Positions 21,771 to 34,800 of a DNA stretch of 64,000 bases are shown in pieces. The position numbers and the translations under genes are program-made. Origin of the DNA: Ancylostoma caninum. Taxonomy: Eukaryota > Nematoda > Chromadorea > Rhabditida > Ancylostomatidae. The stretch's first letter is position 1, and each line of letters opens with the position of its first letter. A model generated the notes under the pieces. It was not told the DNA's origin, did no database searches, and worked only from the letters and a program-made list of their open reading frames with translations. Location of the stretch: contig JBAJFG010000545.1 of NCBI GenBank assembly GCA_037903475.1, positions 1,550,001 through 1,614,000 of the forward strand, given 5' to 3'.

Positions 21771-23700
21771 GCAGTGTAAAGAATCAAAGTTCTCAGGGAA
21801 TAGATATAAGGAAAGATTTGTTAGTAATAAGCATCGCCTCGACTGAACAATACCGGAAGTACTGTGCAGCTGCCCAATGAAATCGTTAAAAGATCCCTGG
21901 AACGCGTTATGGATGCACACTGGGTTGGAATTGGTAGAATAGCTAGATGCAACTCGCTTGAATGGCAACTTTCCGGGAAGCCCAAAAGACAGTCGCTTCC
22001 TACCGTCAGCGTTTTACACTGGAGCGTTGTTATGACGACGTAGTGCGAGTAAATTGTAACAATTATGTGATGCAAAGGCCAGATTCAAGGAAATCAAATT
22101 GAACACCCATTGAATGACTATTATGAGAGCAAAAAGTGAACCGACGATTGACTGGACAAGTATCCACAAATAGACACATTCACATACGTCAATAGCAGTT
22201 CAGTTATTCATGGGACATTTGAGTCAGGAACACTAGGATCCGCCAGGAATGTAGGCTAAATTTATTGCTTAGATATGCATGACTGGAGTATTTAGAAGTC
22301 AAGGTGGTAAACCTCCGAACTGTGCTTCTTGTGATCAATGCCCGCATCCTAAAATAGGATGCGAAAAATAGGCCTTCATTTCTTGCGAATCTTATCGATT
22401 CGCATGCGATTCACGTGACACAATTGCCCATTGTGTAAGTGTAATTGACATCTAAAAGTGGATATATTACTGAGAACTATAATAGTTGAGTCAATCGTCG
22501 GTATACTTCCTGCTCCTTCTGCTATCGTCAAGTGCAGAATGGGGGTGGGAGCACAGCACCAGTTGAGCAGCAAACCTCGAACTATACTTTTGGACATCAT
22601 CTGGAAGTATTCCTTGAGAGCAAAGCAATATAAGTACTTCACAACAGCAAAGGAAAAACATTTTAGGGCAATACAACGTCATTTCCTTCTTCTGCACTTC
22701 CACAATTGGAATACGTAGAGGAAGCGGAAACTGAACTCTTTTATTTTCATTCTAATTAATTAAGGCATGAGTCTATTTGCGTAGAGAATGATATTAGAAG
22801 GAGGCAACAATTCTTAACAAGAAAATACTGACAGGGAAGTTTTTTTTATCAGTGACGTAAGTAATTGTGTTACACATGGAATTTCTAAGCTCACGTGCTC
22901 ATTTGCCCACTTTCCTATTTGATTATTCGTTCACTCTTTTTTATTTGTGCGTTTATGTAGTTGGCTTGCATGTGATCGCGTGCAACTTAGCCGGTATAAT
23001 CCTGGAAGCAAAACTGCTTTTTTAGTGAGGTTTGCTGATGCTTGCAAACTACGGACAAGACTTATTATTATTTCTCGCCACGGACATGACATGACACCTA
23101 TTCATTCCCCACATCCTTCTCTAAAGAAATTCTGAAGCTGCAACTCAAACCAACTCTACGACAGAAATTTGGAGAGAGCCGGGGAATGGACTGCAAGGAA
23201 GGCACATCTGCCTGAAAAAAAATTTAATATTTAAGTGGAAGAAATGAGGATATTCACTTGCAATGAACCTGCAAGGGACATATGGTTCGTCAGTCTTGAG
23301 AGAGAATTGGCAGGAGATAGCGAATGGAGACTCAACATGAGGTCATTTTCGTATTATTCTCTTTGTTCCCCTTTCGCTTCATTTGATTGTTTATTCATCT
23401 TTCTGACTATTCATCAATTTATTCACTCCGCCAACAAAAGCAATGTGATTTCAACAATAAATAGATATACAAACATATTAAACAGAATAGTATGGGCAAA
23501 GAAAGACATAAAAATGAAAGATGATACAGAGTGCAGACACTTAGGGTACAGGTTCTCTAAGGTGAAATGTATGGCAGAAAAGATCATTTATTAGTGTGCT
23601 CATTCATTTGTTTATTTCATAGCCAAGACATCCTCATGTTTACATGAGTACGTGTAGCTGAAGTATGTAAGAAAATGGCAAATTAGAATGTTACTACTTC
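21771..23700. other. No supported gene
   Basis: AT-rich DNA. A plus-strand frame at 23235-23594 is 120 codons long but has a low-complexity hydrophobic centre and no recognised domain. Confidence 0.5.
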
Positions 23701-23800
23701 GCGGTGGTGGACACAGGGCGGATGGTGGAGTTCCCCCTCCCCCCCTGTAAAATGGGTCACCGAGTTTCTGAAATGACATTGTATAAGCTAGTTTTACACT
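23701..23800 (+). repeat. Degenerate hAT-type MITE fragment
   Basis: GGTGGTGGACACAGGG, a G/C tract, then AAATGGGTCACCGAGTTTCTGAAAT. This is a diverged relative of CAGTGGCGGACGCAGGG ... GAATGGGTCG ... in the copies at 23930 and 28091. Confidence 0.6.
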
Positions 23801-23929
23801 GCTTATTTTTGTTATCATTCTCAGAATATTTATTGATGATAATTAATATTAAATTAATATCCTTAGTAAGTTCTGGAAAATAAACAAGAGAAGAGGAAGG
23901 ACAAGAGAGAAAAATGCATATGTGTTTAG

Positions 23930-24206
23930 CAGTGGCGGACGCAGAAAGTGGGCGGGAGGGGGGGCGTGGGAAGAAAAGTGGGGTCTCCGCCGTTTTGGGG
24001 ACCCAGACGGAAAATAAAATTAATAATAATATTAATTATAATAATAAACAATAAATAAAAAATATATTAAAAATAATAATAAAAATAAACAATTAAAATT
24101 AAACTAACACAAGATTTTTATTTGTATTGTAAAGTAATTTCGAAAATTTGGCGACCCATTCTCGGGGGGGGCGCGCCCCCCGCCCCCCCCCCTGCGTCCG
24201 CCACTG
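23930..24206 (-). mobile_element. hAT-type MITE with 8-bp target duplication
   Basis: The ends CAGTGGCGGACGCAG and CTGCGTCCGCCACTG are perfect inverted repeats. The flanks carry GTGTTTAG on both sides (23922-23929 and 24207-24214), an 8-bp duplication of the hAT type. The 277-bp body has a G/C tract at each end and an AT-rich (AATAAT)-like core, with no coding capacity. It is given as minus relative to the copy at 28091. Confidence 0.93.
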
Positions 24207-24214
24207 GTGTTTAG

Positions 24215-25149
24215 GAATTTGGTCACAATACAAGAAATTGGATGTATTTCCCCTCTCTCGTTGGTTTTAAAGCGTTTTGGAAAGTCGCCGTCGCCATGTG
24301 TTCTACATAAGCTGCTGCAGTACCTTATGCAAACTGCGCCAGCATGCATCGTCGTCACCAGTGCATCGATTCCAATAAGAATCGATTCTCGGTGTAAATT
24401 GTATGAGAATGGCGTCAGCAATAATACACGAGTAGTTCTACTTAAGTTAGTAGAAAAAAAAAGAGAAAACAGAGAAAAAAAAGAATAGAAACAAGGGTCT
24501 CTACTTATACGGGCAAAAAAAATGAATTTAAAAAATGAGCTATAGTTGTGATAACTATGTATTGCTCACGATAGATGGGGCGCATGCAATAAAATAATGG
24601 TGAATTATATGGAACAATGGAAGCCACATATTATTTGGGACAATATAGATGGCGAATAGAGAATGAAAGTCCTCCATATCCGCAAGTCAGACTGACGGAA
24701 TTGAATTTAATTTAAAGAGAGCAGAAAAAAGAGCAAAAAACATATTCCGATGAAGAGAAATTAATATTCATGCCTGCTGGAGAGCATTACTGAATTTATG
24801 CACGTAGCAGGGCGTTTTTGCTGTGGCAATAGGAATTTATTTAATTTTCTAACGCCATGACTTGGTTTCTTTACGTAGATTTTAGGAGGTGCAAAAATAT
24901 GCAAGAACACCACAGAGAACTATCAGAAAAACTACTGATTTTGTTGGTTACAGCGAACTTATTCCAGAAGCTGTGTATCAAATGATTAGGTTAACAAGTA
25001 TAGGTACATTTGACACAGCCATTACTTAAGACGGCTCTATACTAATGCAAATACTCTGAGGACGAATCTTCAACTACAAAGTGACTCATATATAATAAAA
25101 GCTGCGCTCTCGAAGAAGAAATGCAAGCTTTCGCTCAATGAGTGCAAGG
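24215..25149. other. No gene seen
   Basis: AT-rich DNA with A-runs. Nothing was recognised. Confidence 0.6.
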
Positions 25150-26010
25150 CAAGACATTTGATTTGTTGCTTCAATACTTGGAACTGCAGTAACCGTGCCT
25201 ATTTGGAAAGAAACACGAGACAGCGCAGACTGCTCCTTATACAGACCGATACATCTACTCTGCCATACCGTGAAAATCTTCGAGCACATCCTAGATTCAT
25301 GATAGGAGCAATTGTCTCCACAAAGCCAAGTCAGTGTGAGTTCGTAGTAGGCTGCGGTACCAGTGACGCCTTTCACGCGTTCTGATTGGAACAGATCAGG
25401 AAAAAACCGTTCTGTCCATCTAGCGTTTCTTGACCTCCAAGGAGCGTTCATGCGCCTCTCACGTAAACTCATATGGGTGTCTTTGGATTGAGATGTTATA
25501 CCTGAGGTCGTCTAGCGTAGAACGATGCTTGGCGGGGATTAACAAACTCTTTCTCGTCCACATCGGACTGAATCAGGTGTCGGCACTCTACCCGCTATTG
25601 TTCATACTGTGTGAACGCCATCACCAGGGATGTCCAGAAGCCACATCCAATTCATGGTGCATTTTACATGCCGACGATGTGATGATAGCCGCAGAGACGA
25701 AGGAGCAACTAGAGGCCGAAGTACAGCTATGAAAAGATCGCTTGTAACGACATGGACTGCAGCTGAACATTGCAGTGTGGAGCAAAGAATGAAGACGGAA
25801 CCATCTACTTCAATGGCAGCGATCTAAATAAGGTTCGGTGCTTCAAATATCTCGGTTCAGTAATTGCTTCCACAGGCGACATCGTTCCCAACGCTCATGG
25901 ACGTGGTAGTGCTGCGTGGATGAAATGGAGGATGACAACGGACATATTGTGTGAGAAGAAAATACCAATTCGGCTCGAGTTTAACGTCAACAGGATTTTG
26001 GTTACATCAA
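25150..26010 (+). pseudogene. Decayed non-LTR reverse transcriptase
   Basis: Remnant RT blocks occur in order in shifting frames on the plus strand: QCEFVVGCGTSDAFHA, an LxFLDLQGAF-like block read near 25425-25450, QVSALYPLLFILC, LHADDVMIAAETKEQLEAEV (the F/YADD catalytic loop, here HADD), then EDGTIYFNGSDLNKVRCFKY and LGSVIASTG. Such an enzyme would copy retroelement RNA at the target site. Stops and frameshifts are many, and no endonuclease or C-terminal part is left. It belongs to a different lineage from the element at 59.9-62.7 kb, judging from the sequence around ADD. Confidence 0.85.
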
Positions 26011-28064
26011 ACATGCTTTCGGCTACTGCAGTATTCCTTCACCTAAAAGTCTCCCCATTCCATGCAATACCCTAATCCTCTGTACGGTCCTTCACTGCCT
26101 CGGAGAATGTAGTTTCCAAACTCTGAAATTCCTGATATTCGTACATCGTGTGACTAGACGAAAAAAGTCGCATAAAGCTAAGTAGGGGCAAGAGTGTGGG
26201 GCTTTGCTTATGACGATGTTGTGCGCCCAGAAGCGTTTTTCGTTGAACCCAGAAAATTTCTTTCCTTTTCATACGTAAATCATGGTTCAACTGCCCCAAA
26301 ACATCATAGGACTCAGGGGACACATATCGGGTAGGCACTTTTCACCCAGAATTAGGCAATTTCGCCAGACGAGTCCTCAAAAAGTGTTCGAAAGCGGCAC
26401 CTAACATTTATCCGTTGGTGTCTGAGGACCCTAGCATTTTGAGAAAACTCATCCAGCATGGGGATCTTATAACTAATGTCAAATTCTGGAAAAAAAAACC
26501 CTTCATTTCTATGCTGCATCACAAAAAAACACATGAATGAATAAAAGATACAAGATCGATGCGGCACTCAAAACACTAAAGTAATGGAATGAAATGAAAA
26601 AACTCCTAAAATTTCGGCCGACTAGTGCAGAGGTAGTTTATGGAGAAGTATATCACAGAGATTAAAAGAATAATAATAAGAAAGTCACTGTGAAGGCGTA
26701 GTGGCAAAAATTGTATATAGAGACTACGTAAAAATTTTTCATACCTGCTTGAGTCCGCCAGAGGCATTCCCGAAGAGACAGACGTATCCCATCCCAGATT
26801 TTCTGGCACTATTACGGGATGGTCATAAGAATCTCAGAACTGCTTAGGCATTCCAGACAGAGTCATAAAATAGCTAATGCTGAGAAATCAGGAGATATAT
26901 TCTCTTGCACATAGCTCCATTCTCCATTGTAAAGGCGCAGATACGAACTTCGATATAAAAACCAGCTTGTGCACATCATAAGCGGATCATGAAGAAAGGT
27001 TTTCGGCTACAAAGTATGGTGACGCTTCCTCCCTTATTTTCGATGAAGCTAGGTCTCTATGGCGTCTATTATGGAAGTCTATGACGTAGTCTTGTTCAAA
27101 TATAAGCGCAAATTTGCAGCTCCAGGTATGTCGTTGGGTCAACAGATTGGTGAATTCTGGGAAGATAGCACCTAGATTATTTAAACTAGAACATTCCGTC
27201 AACCCATGGAACACCGCTCATCAGACTCTTTTCTTTTTACACTTCCTTCACTTCAAACATGCTGGTGACCTGAGTGCTGTCTAGAAGAGCAGAGCATGCT
27301 TTGCCAGGATTGCTGGCAAGCAGCCAGATAGAGAATATCAGCAACATTTAGAATACCCACTTCAGGGCGACGGTCGCCACTCTTGGAGAACAGCGACATC
27401 AACGTGTCGAGATGCACGTTTTGCTACACAAAACGTTCCCTCACATGGCTCATGGCTTCTTCGAATGTCGGCAGTAGGAGAAGCAAGCATGTACCACTGC
27501 ATCGCAGATGACGAGCTTGTTCAATCTAGTGCTTTCCAGGTAACACCTGGCCTTTCGTTGAAGCGTTCCTTGGCCAAGCAACCGCAAACTTGGCGATTTC
27601 CAATCACTGACTTATGACTTGGTCGACTTTGTAGTACCCTTATTTCTGCGGCCGCGGTGTCGATTCTGCCCTCGATAGGTGGTTGCAGGTGTTGAGTGCA
27701 CACGGTGACTACAATGTGTCTTTTTCAATAAAAAAAAAGTTTGAAGAGTGAATAATGTCTAGAGTCTATCCATCACTTCCCAGCAACCTACTAATTGATT
27801 TACAAGGTGAAAAAAATACACATCCTGCAAGGACTAACTTTCTTTTCTTTCCCGTAACCATTCCTATCCGGAAAAATTGAGAGACTGTGACTTGTGGTGC
27901 AACCATCAGAGCAATTGGTGGACTTGCACACTACCACCACTTGCGCACCTGCACAGTTTCTTGCGTACCGAAGAAGATGTTGTCTTCATGGTAAAATATG
28001 AGAGGAGTGATCTGATGGGAGGGGCTGAGTTCCAACGGTAAGCGCATCCATAGCTTTACACCCT
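26011..28064. other. No supported gene
   Basis: AT-rich to mixed DNA. A minus-strand frame at 26072-26338 (TRYVSPESYDVLGQLNHDL) is protein-like but unrecognised. Confidence 0.5.
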
Positions 28065-28090
28065 TATATATATATATAATATATATATAT
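28065..28090. repeat. (TA)n microsatellite
   Basis: About 13 TA units, with one slip, directly abutting the left end of the MITE at 28091. This would fit insertion into a TA tract. Confidence 0.9.
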
Positions 28091-28315
28091 CAGTGGCGGA
28101 CGCAGGGGGAGGGGGCGCCCCCCCCCCGAGAATGGGTCGACAAACTTTTGAAATTTCTTTACAATACGTATAAAAACCTTGTATTAGTTTATTTTTACTT
28201 GTTTATTTTTAATACTATTTTTGATATAATTTTTATTAATTGTCTACTATTATAATTTATTTATTATATATTTTTATTGTTTCGAAGTTTTTGTTATTAG
28301 TGTTTTTTCTCCCCG
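28091..28315 (+). mobile_element. hAT-type MITE, right end missing
   Basis: It starts CAGTGGCGGACGCAGGGGG, then GAGAATGGGTCGACAAAC and TTTACAATACGTATAAAAA. This matches the reverse complement of 23930-24206 almost to the end, but no CTGCGTCCGCCACTG follows. Homology stops near CTCCCCGTTAG, so the copy is truncated. Confidence 0.85.
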
Positions 28316-28421
28316 TTAGCCTATACTGTAGTCTTCAAATATGTCCCTCAGAGTTTTTTATTGCTCTTGTAAGTGAGCACCATTGAATGCATATGGTAAA
28401 AGATTTAAAAAAAGAAAGAAA

Positions 28422-28557
28422 ATTGTTTTCGAAGATTTAGTCTCGCAGAATGCGGAAGTAGTTTCTCTATCTTTTTTGTCAATAAAAAGAAGAAAAAAAG
28501 ATTGTTTCCGGAGATTTAGTCTCGCAGAATGCGGAAGTAGTCTGTCTATCTTTTTTG
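28422..28557 (+). repeat. 79-bp tandem duplication (1.7 copies)
   Basis: GATTTAGTCTCGCAGAATGC and the following GGAAGTAGT occur at 28434 and again at 28513, with flanking ATTGTTT and CTATCTTTTTTG also repeated. Confidence 0.9.
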
Positions 28558-30930
28558 ACAGTCTTTGTTCAACTATTTTTATATGTTTTATCGCATGTTA
28601 TTACGTTAAGGCAGGTATTAATAATAAGACCAACTGCATGAAATCCGGATTTAGTAGTTTTTGTCCTAGATGACATTGTTCCTGGTTCTTTTCCATACCA
28701 ATAACTACGTAGGATATGAAATTTGCGCCGGTACAAAAACAACCTCTGCTTAATATCAAGCTCATGGGAAACATGACAAGGAATTTCATAAGGAGGAAGA
28801 GAAAATCACACCAACTTTTCTTCTCCTTCCTCTTCCTTCTCCGGTCCCCCTCTACACTGAAGAGCTTGCAGGGGACCGGAAAATTGTGATTCGTTCGAGG
28901 AGAAAGGCGAAACGAATTGAAATTTTCAACTTCTACAGCGATGACTTTAAGAAATTTCGCCCTCGTTCTATTTTTTCAACATTTAATGTAAACTTTCGAT
29001 ATCGTTGTTTGTTTATTAGTGCAGTTCTTCGGTTGACAAATAGGAATTGTGGTGATGCTATACAATAATAACAGGATACGATAATAAGCTTATAAACACT
29101 ACGTTTATCTATCTAAGGAAACAACATATGTAAATAAGGACTAAATAAACAGGCAGGATTATTCATTATATGTGTAAGTAACTCATTCGCGGGAAGCATT
29201 ACGTGGGCATGTTCTCCTCCAAATGAACCAGAACTCCGCCAACAAGTACGCTTATATTTCAACAGCTCTCAGAAAGCAAGATAGTGACCACCATCAGCAG
29301 AGTGCAAAGTAAAAGGCTGATGAAAGTTGTCCTTACCGCTTCCGGATAGCTGCAAAGTAAACGCTGTTAAAGCAGACACTTTCTGCCCTTTTTGAGAGAA
29401 ATCATCGCCTAATCTGATGAATATTGTGAAGGATAGGCTGCAGATAACTGTCTTAGCTTGATTGTATAAGTCATGAACGGTTCACTTCCGCTATGATACG
29501 TATTTGAGCCGGGTTCAACTGATAACGAGTGACAGTGATAGAAACCAATAAACGACAAAAAAATGGTGAAATAATTGCTTTGACCCTCTTTCAAAGAATA
29601 GCCGCAAAAGGAGAACTTGTTGGCCAGTGGTTTTCCGAGAAGTTGCAAGGTCAAACTAGTTTGCAATTGTTGTACTACTTAAACTCTTGTTTAAAGTTTG
29701 TTTTGTGGATCATTATTGGCAACTTGCACAAGAGCTTCTTAATAAATGGCTCGAATAGTTTTCCGGGAACCTCATCTCTGAGAGTTATAGCGGAATGGCA
29801 CTCTGAGTTCCGGGAAGTGCTTTCCATCTACATATATCCTTACTTACCTCGTATATATATCGGCTTGAAAAACACTCTAAATCCTATGGACTACGTGGCG
29901 AAATAAGGATCCAGCACCCATAATACTGTTTACGACCGAGTGACTATCGGGTTGTTTGACCTTGTGGTAATGCATCCGCAAATTGTCCGCGGAAGTGTTG
30001 GAAACGGCAGTTAGCTGAAAAACAAGGAAGCTGTTGGAGTCATGAAAAGAAGTGCACTCCATCCTGGCACTTCCGGCTGCAAGAGAGGTCGCCCCCTGCA
30101 GAGTAACGCTAGCACTGCACTTTTTCAACAACCAGCTCGCGCACTTGTCACGGTTGTTGAAAACTGGGAAAGTCGTTGGGCGAGGGCAGGGCGGGGGTCG
30201 AAGGCAAAACAATAGTGATGAAGTAGAAGGTTGTTAGAGTTTGGAAAACACCCTGTAGTGAATTTTCCTTGTACAAGATGAGTACAATAAAGTAACAAAG
30301 AAAAGGGCATGCAGAAAACGAATTCCGGTGTAATTCTCAACATTGTCCCGTGATTTATATTCAGGGGAAAAGAATAAGGAAAACTGTTGAAATATCATCC
30401 ATCTTCTAGAAATCGGACCCTGAGATATACAGTAAAGTTGCAGGCCGTGATCCCTTAGCTTCTGAAGTAATTTTTCAGAGAATTTCAACGTAATTAAATA
30501 ATTCAATTAGATAACGAATTCCTAAGCATTTTCTGGTAGGCTTATGTCTCGGGTATAGCGAAAACCCACTAGCCCAATTGAGCGGAGTATTTCTGGACGA
30601 ATAAATGCTCATTCGACAGAACCGTTAGGCCTTGAAATTTCTTCCTTCTCTAGCCCTGAACCAGACTTAATCTGAGCCAAGACTAAAATAACGAAAGTTT
30701 CTGAAGTGATCGATTTGGGATTTCACCTTACAGATTAACTTGAATTTACATTTGACGGAGCTGCGAATGTAATACATCTTTCTGTTTCTTCCAACTCAAT
30801 TCAAAAATGTTGTGAAAAATTTCTGAAGTGAAATTTGTGTTTCCTTCTCTTCTCAGAATCGTTCTCACCATTGTAGTGTTTCCGTTCACATGCCAGGTAA
30901 TGCTCCTTTAAAAGCAAAACACTTGTCGTT
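28558..30930. other. No supported gene
   Basis: An open plus frame of about 104 codons without ATG ends at 29068 (EELAGDRKIVIRSRRKAKR), and others lie at 29529-29906 (plus) and 29877-30212 (minus). None has a recognised domain. A small inverted repeat TTTCAACAACC/GGTTGTTGAAA is at 30122-30171. Confidence 0.45.
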
Positions 30931-30932
30931 AA

Positions 30933-31503
30933 CGTACCCTATCATCGTCATGCAACTCTTTTCTCACCGTTGTCAAAGAAGAAATCGTTCAAGGACGTCT
31001 AGCATTGAAGCAGTACGAACACGGAACTTGTTGCAAACTTGCAGGGGGTACAAAAGGGTGAGTAAACGAGCCGAATTGTCATCAGCTGCAGCAAGAAAAG
31101 TCATTTCGGCTCCCAGGAGTACAGCAACCAGTCAACGAGGAACTTCTCTGCCCGTCTAGACGCTCCGCAGCTGCGTGCTGCCATCAGCGGCGCTCTAAAA
31201 ACGTGCAGTATTACTGCGAGACTCGCCTCGGCACCACTTCCTGGTTCACTACGGCGGCAGGGGTTTTTCGAGGGTGCGCCGCTCGCTGTACAGCTTGGGG
31301 AACTGCTGGCGAGACGACTGGCATTCGGACGATGCCTTCTCGCCTGTCTAGTGAAACAAGCAGTTGAAAGTCACGTTCACCTTGCACTTTTACAACCAGG
31401 AAATGAATGTGTCGTAGTCAATGGATCTTGTGTACTGGAATTGAAGCATCTGGTGCAGGAAAGGGGGGACTTGCTAGCGTTTGGTTGTTACGAGGCTTTC
31501 TAA
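30933..31503 (+). CDS. Unrecognised coding-like region, possibly two exons
   Basis: An open frame runs 30933-31057 (NSFLTVVKEE ... GTCCKLAGGTKG) up to a GTGAGT donor. A second, ATG-less frame of 146 codons runs to TAA at 31501-31503 (SARLDAPQLRAAISGALKTC ... ELKHLVQERGDLLAFGCYEA). Joining 31057 to 31092 keeps the frame, but the intron would be only 34 nt, which is short even for a nematode. The segment is clearly richer in G+C than its surroundings and Leu/Ala/Arg-rich. I recognise no domain. A transposon-derived or chance frame is possible. Confidence 0.3.
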
Positions 31504-31783
31504 GAAATCCTTAAATTTTTCGTGAAGTCACTGGATGTTCGTTCTGGAGGTTAGAGTTAATTTCAATCTCGTTGAAAGAGAAAATTTTAGAAAACGGTAA
31601 ACACACTTATTACATATTAGGGAAGGTTTCTCCCAGGAATACTAATGGAGATAAGGAAATAAAAATAAGCAAGTTCCAAATGGAGCTCGCCGACACATGC
31701 ATGGAGGTGAGCTACTGTAGATACTGTAGATGCGATGAGGTGTATGAGGTGTGAAACATACTTGTCTTTGCCTTTTAAGGGCT

Positions 31784-31815
31784 CTGACGAAGGCGAAAAC
31801 GCCGAAAAGTTAGCC
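31784..31815 (+). ncRNA. Hammerhead-ribozyme-like motif (best-formed copy)
   Basis: CTGACGA-A-GGCG-AAAA-CGCC-GAAAAGT. A perfect 4-bp stem with an AAAA loop sits between intact CUGANGA and GAAA boxes, again with one extra A before the stem. It is followed by TTAGCCATCCAATAAA, as in other copies, and then by MPRLRES, the same peptide start as at 3722. This is a solo Penelope-type terminal-repeat fragment. Confidence 0.5.
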
Positions 31816-31879
31816 ATCCAATAAAAGATCAATAAAAACCTTGGCCTGCATTCAAAATAGACCACACAATAAGGATTCA

Positions 31880-34800
31880 CAATGCCAAGGTTGAGGGAAA
31901 GTCAAACCTTCACTTTGCTGAGCTAATTTCGTCCCAATAGAAACGCTCAACGCAAGATAAAAAATTGCAAAGAAATAGCTGGTATCTAATCTGCGTTTCT
32001 TTACCATCATTATACCGGAATGAGATATTGCTTGCGAGCTTATCAGAAGCTCGTCAGTGTAAGAAGAGGTGATATTGGTGGAAAAGGTATATGAACAAAT
32101 TAACAATGAGCTGCATCTTCTTTTTTTTTGCCCACTCCACCGAAAAAAAGAAAGAAGACGATGGACGTTAAAGTTGACTCGTCCAAATACCTTTTTTGAT
32201 TTGACTCGGCTCGCTTCTGATGAGGTTCTGAGAAAAGTGCGCAAATGCTTTTTTTAATTGTGATGAAATGGTGGAGCTTTGAAGTTCCTAGCAGAAAAGG
32301 AGACCCACACAGCCAAACGATCGCCCCAACAACGTTTCTTCTTATCCCATGAGCAGTCTGTAACTTCTCGAGGGGCTCGCTTCTACATATTCGACAGGCC
32401 TTCTTATCAGGTTGTCTCGAAAACAATGAACATAATTATGTAGAGACTTTTAGGGAATTCGTGTCGTTACGATTTCAGAAGCTGTTAAAATGTTTTATCG
32501 ACCTTCATAAAACTCATAATTTTCCTACCTGAATTGAAAAACTAGCATGGCTTTTTGCTTCGGCTCTCGACTGATTTTTACAGTGGCTTCTTCTACGCAG
32601 AGATAAAGTGGAGTGCGTACGCTTCGCTTTTTTCAGGTATGGTTCTCGAAGTCCGACAATAAATTGTTTGGGCTAGGGAATACGTAACAGTCAAAAATCT
32701 AATGTCGGATTTCCACGCGTTCTCGCCATGAGAATTGGCGGACTCCCCAACGTCATTCACCTTTTAATACCTCACTTCAGCTCGGTTATATATAACCTTG
32801 TTATTATGCGATGGTAATGCGTGATTATATACAGCTCTGCCGATTTGGCTTACGGACTTTGCCTGCATCTAAGTTTCCTGTTTACATAATTACAAGGCAC
32901 TGGTATGATATCTTTTATTGCAGGAAGTCCTTACATGGCAATCTAGTTTTAACAAATAACATATGTTGAGCCTTCCACAAATCCGCTAATGAAAAGTACG
33001 AGTTGCTCCTATCTATGCTAATCCTTTGTAACTATAACTTTGTTCCAACATTTGTTAACCTCGCAGAGGAGCTTCATATCATTTCTTCTGGTTCTAGCGC
33101 CAAGATCACCGCATATCCAAAAAACGATATTCGACAAAAGCGCACTTTCCGGAGGATCGATTATATGTTTAGATTTGGACCGTCCTTGTTCTGAGAAAAT
33201 TTTTCTGCGGCTTATAACGTAAAGACAGCAAAGGGGTTTTTCACAAGAAATCATTCGTGAGCTCTCCATTCCACATTAGCGACCACCGGTTTCCTCCAAT
33301 CTCGATCAGTTGGGTTGTACCACATGGGCGCTTTGAAGGAGCTAGCATGTGCCACACCGTACGACAGTATGGGCTTACGTGTGGATTGTTTAGAAGAAAC
33401 AAAGGATGAAATCGACGACGGCCGTCGGTCAGCGCATCAATTACGTTTTCTCTTGTGTTTTCCTTAGAACTGCGCTTAACAATGGTGATAAAATTGACCG
33501 GACATAATCTCAAATTGTTCGGCATATTGTTTCCTGTACATATGTTATGAAAAAACTGGTCACATCCATGCCAAATACTTAGGTTTTCACGAGCCATTTA
33601 AAGCGGACCCTCAAGTACTTCTTCGAGCATATAAAATTCATATTCGACCCACTCTTGAGTACGGAACAGTTATTTGTAATGATAATAAATTAAAAAAAAT
33701 GCTCACGACTTGGAAAAAGTGTAGAATAGTTCCGCGCGGAAGGTCCAGCTAAGAATTGGCGGGTTCGACTACTCGACCGTACCTCCTGGCGCCTCCAGAA
33801 ATATCAACCTGCACTTGGAATCATTGGCTCTCAGAAGGAGGAAACAAGACCTACTTGTGGCTCACAAGATTAATTCATAGCTTTGTCAGCCATTTCAAGC
33901 GTTTCAAGCGGACAATACTTTTGCCGCACCCTGTAGTCTTCCTTCGCTTCTGTTAGGGAGTTGATGATGAGGAACTAACGAATGCATAGTACCAATTTCC
34001 TCTGAACGCGGTATTGCGCGTACAGCGCAATATTCAGAAGACTCTTCCTCGCTCCTTGGTCCCACCCCGACTACGCCCACAAGCTCTCCAAGAATTGAGG
34101 CTCGAAAACGGTTTTTTCAGCAGTTCCGCACGGCATCCGTAGTAAATATTTGTACTGCTCTTGGCATTTGTATTAATCCTTCAAAAAAAAAACAGCAACG
34201 AGTCCTCACGGGAAAGAGAGTACGTTCAAGCGAACGCTGGATGTTCATGTTTGTTTATATGATATGCTGCATTACATTGTGACTCTTGAATGATTCAGAC
34301 CTATCAGTAGCACTAATAGACGGAGAAAAGGAAAATCGCAAGATGAAAGTAGATGAAGATAAAAGATATGTAGCCTAACTACGTAGATGCTGTCCAATTT
34401 GGCAGATAAAAAGGCCCTGGATACAATTCACTGAACAGCAGCTTCTGGAATCAAAATAATCATTGGAGCATGTATGTCAAGAAAGAAATTTGCGTTGTAG
34501 CCGAAACAGTGTACTCACGTTGTAGTCACGCGCTAAAGTCAAGACAGCCAAGCAGCAGTCCACGCATATAAATGGCCATTAATTTAAGGTGATGAATGAG
34601 CGGTGGGAGGCTCCAGAAAACAGACAAATGTCGCAAATGCTTAACCAGACATTTTGAAGGAATAGTCGTGGGTGGGTAAAAGAGTAAGGCCGCAGCAGAA
34701 AACGGATTCACATCGGCTGCTTTTTCAAAAATGAGATGAGAGGTTGCAAGTGAGTTAACACGAAGTTTTTGACTATTTTTTCAATAATTTCAATACGGTA

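Noticed and set aside
21506..21968. Arg/Ala-rich proteins on both strands
   Set aside because: Openness follows from the GC-rich ~99-bp duplicated block. No domain and no start context.
32100..32426. Minus-strand frame with CRICRSEP as a RING/zinc finger
   Set aside because: Only one Cys pair and no matching downstream residues.
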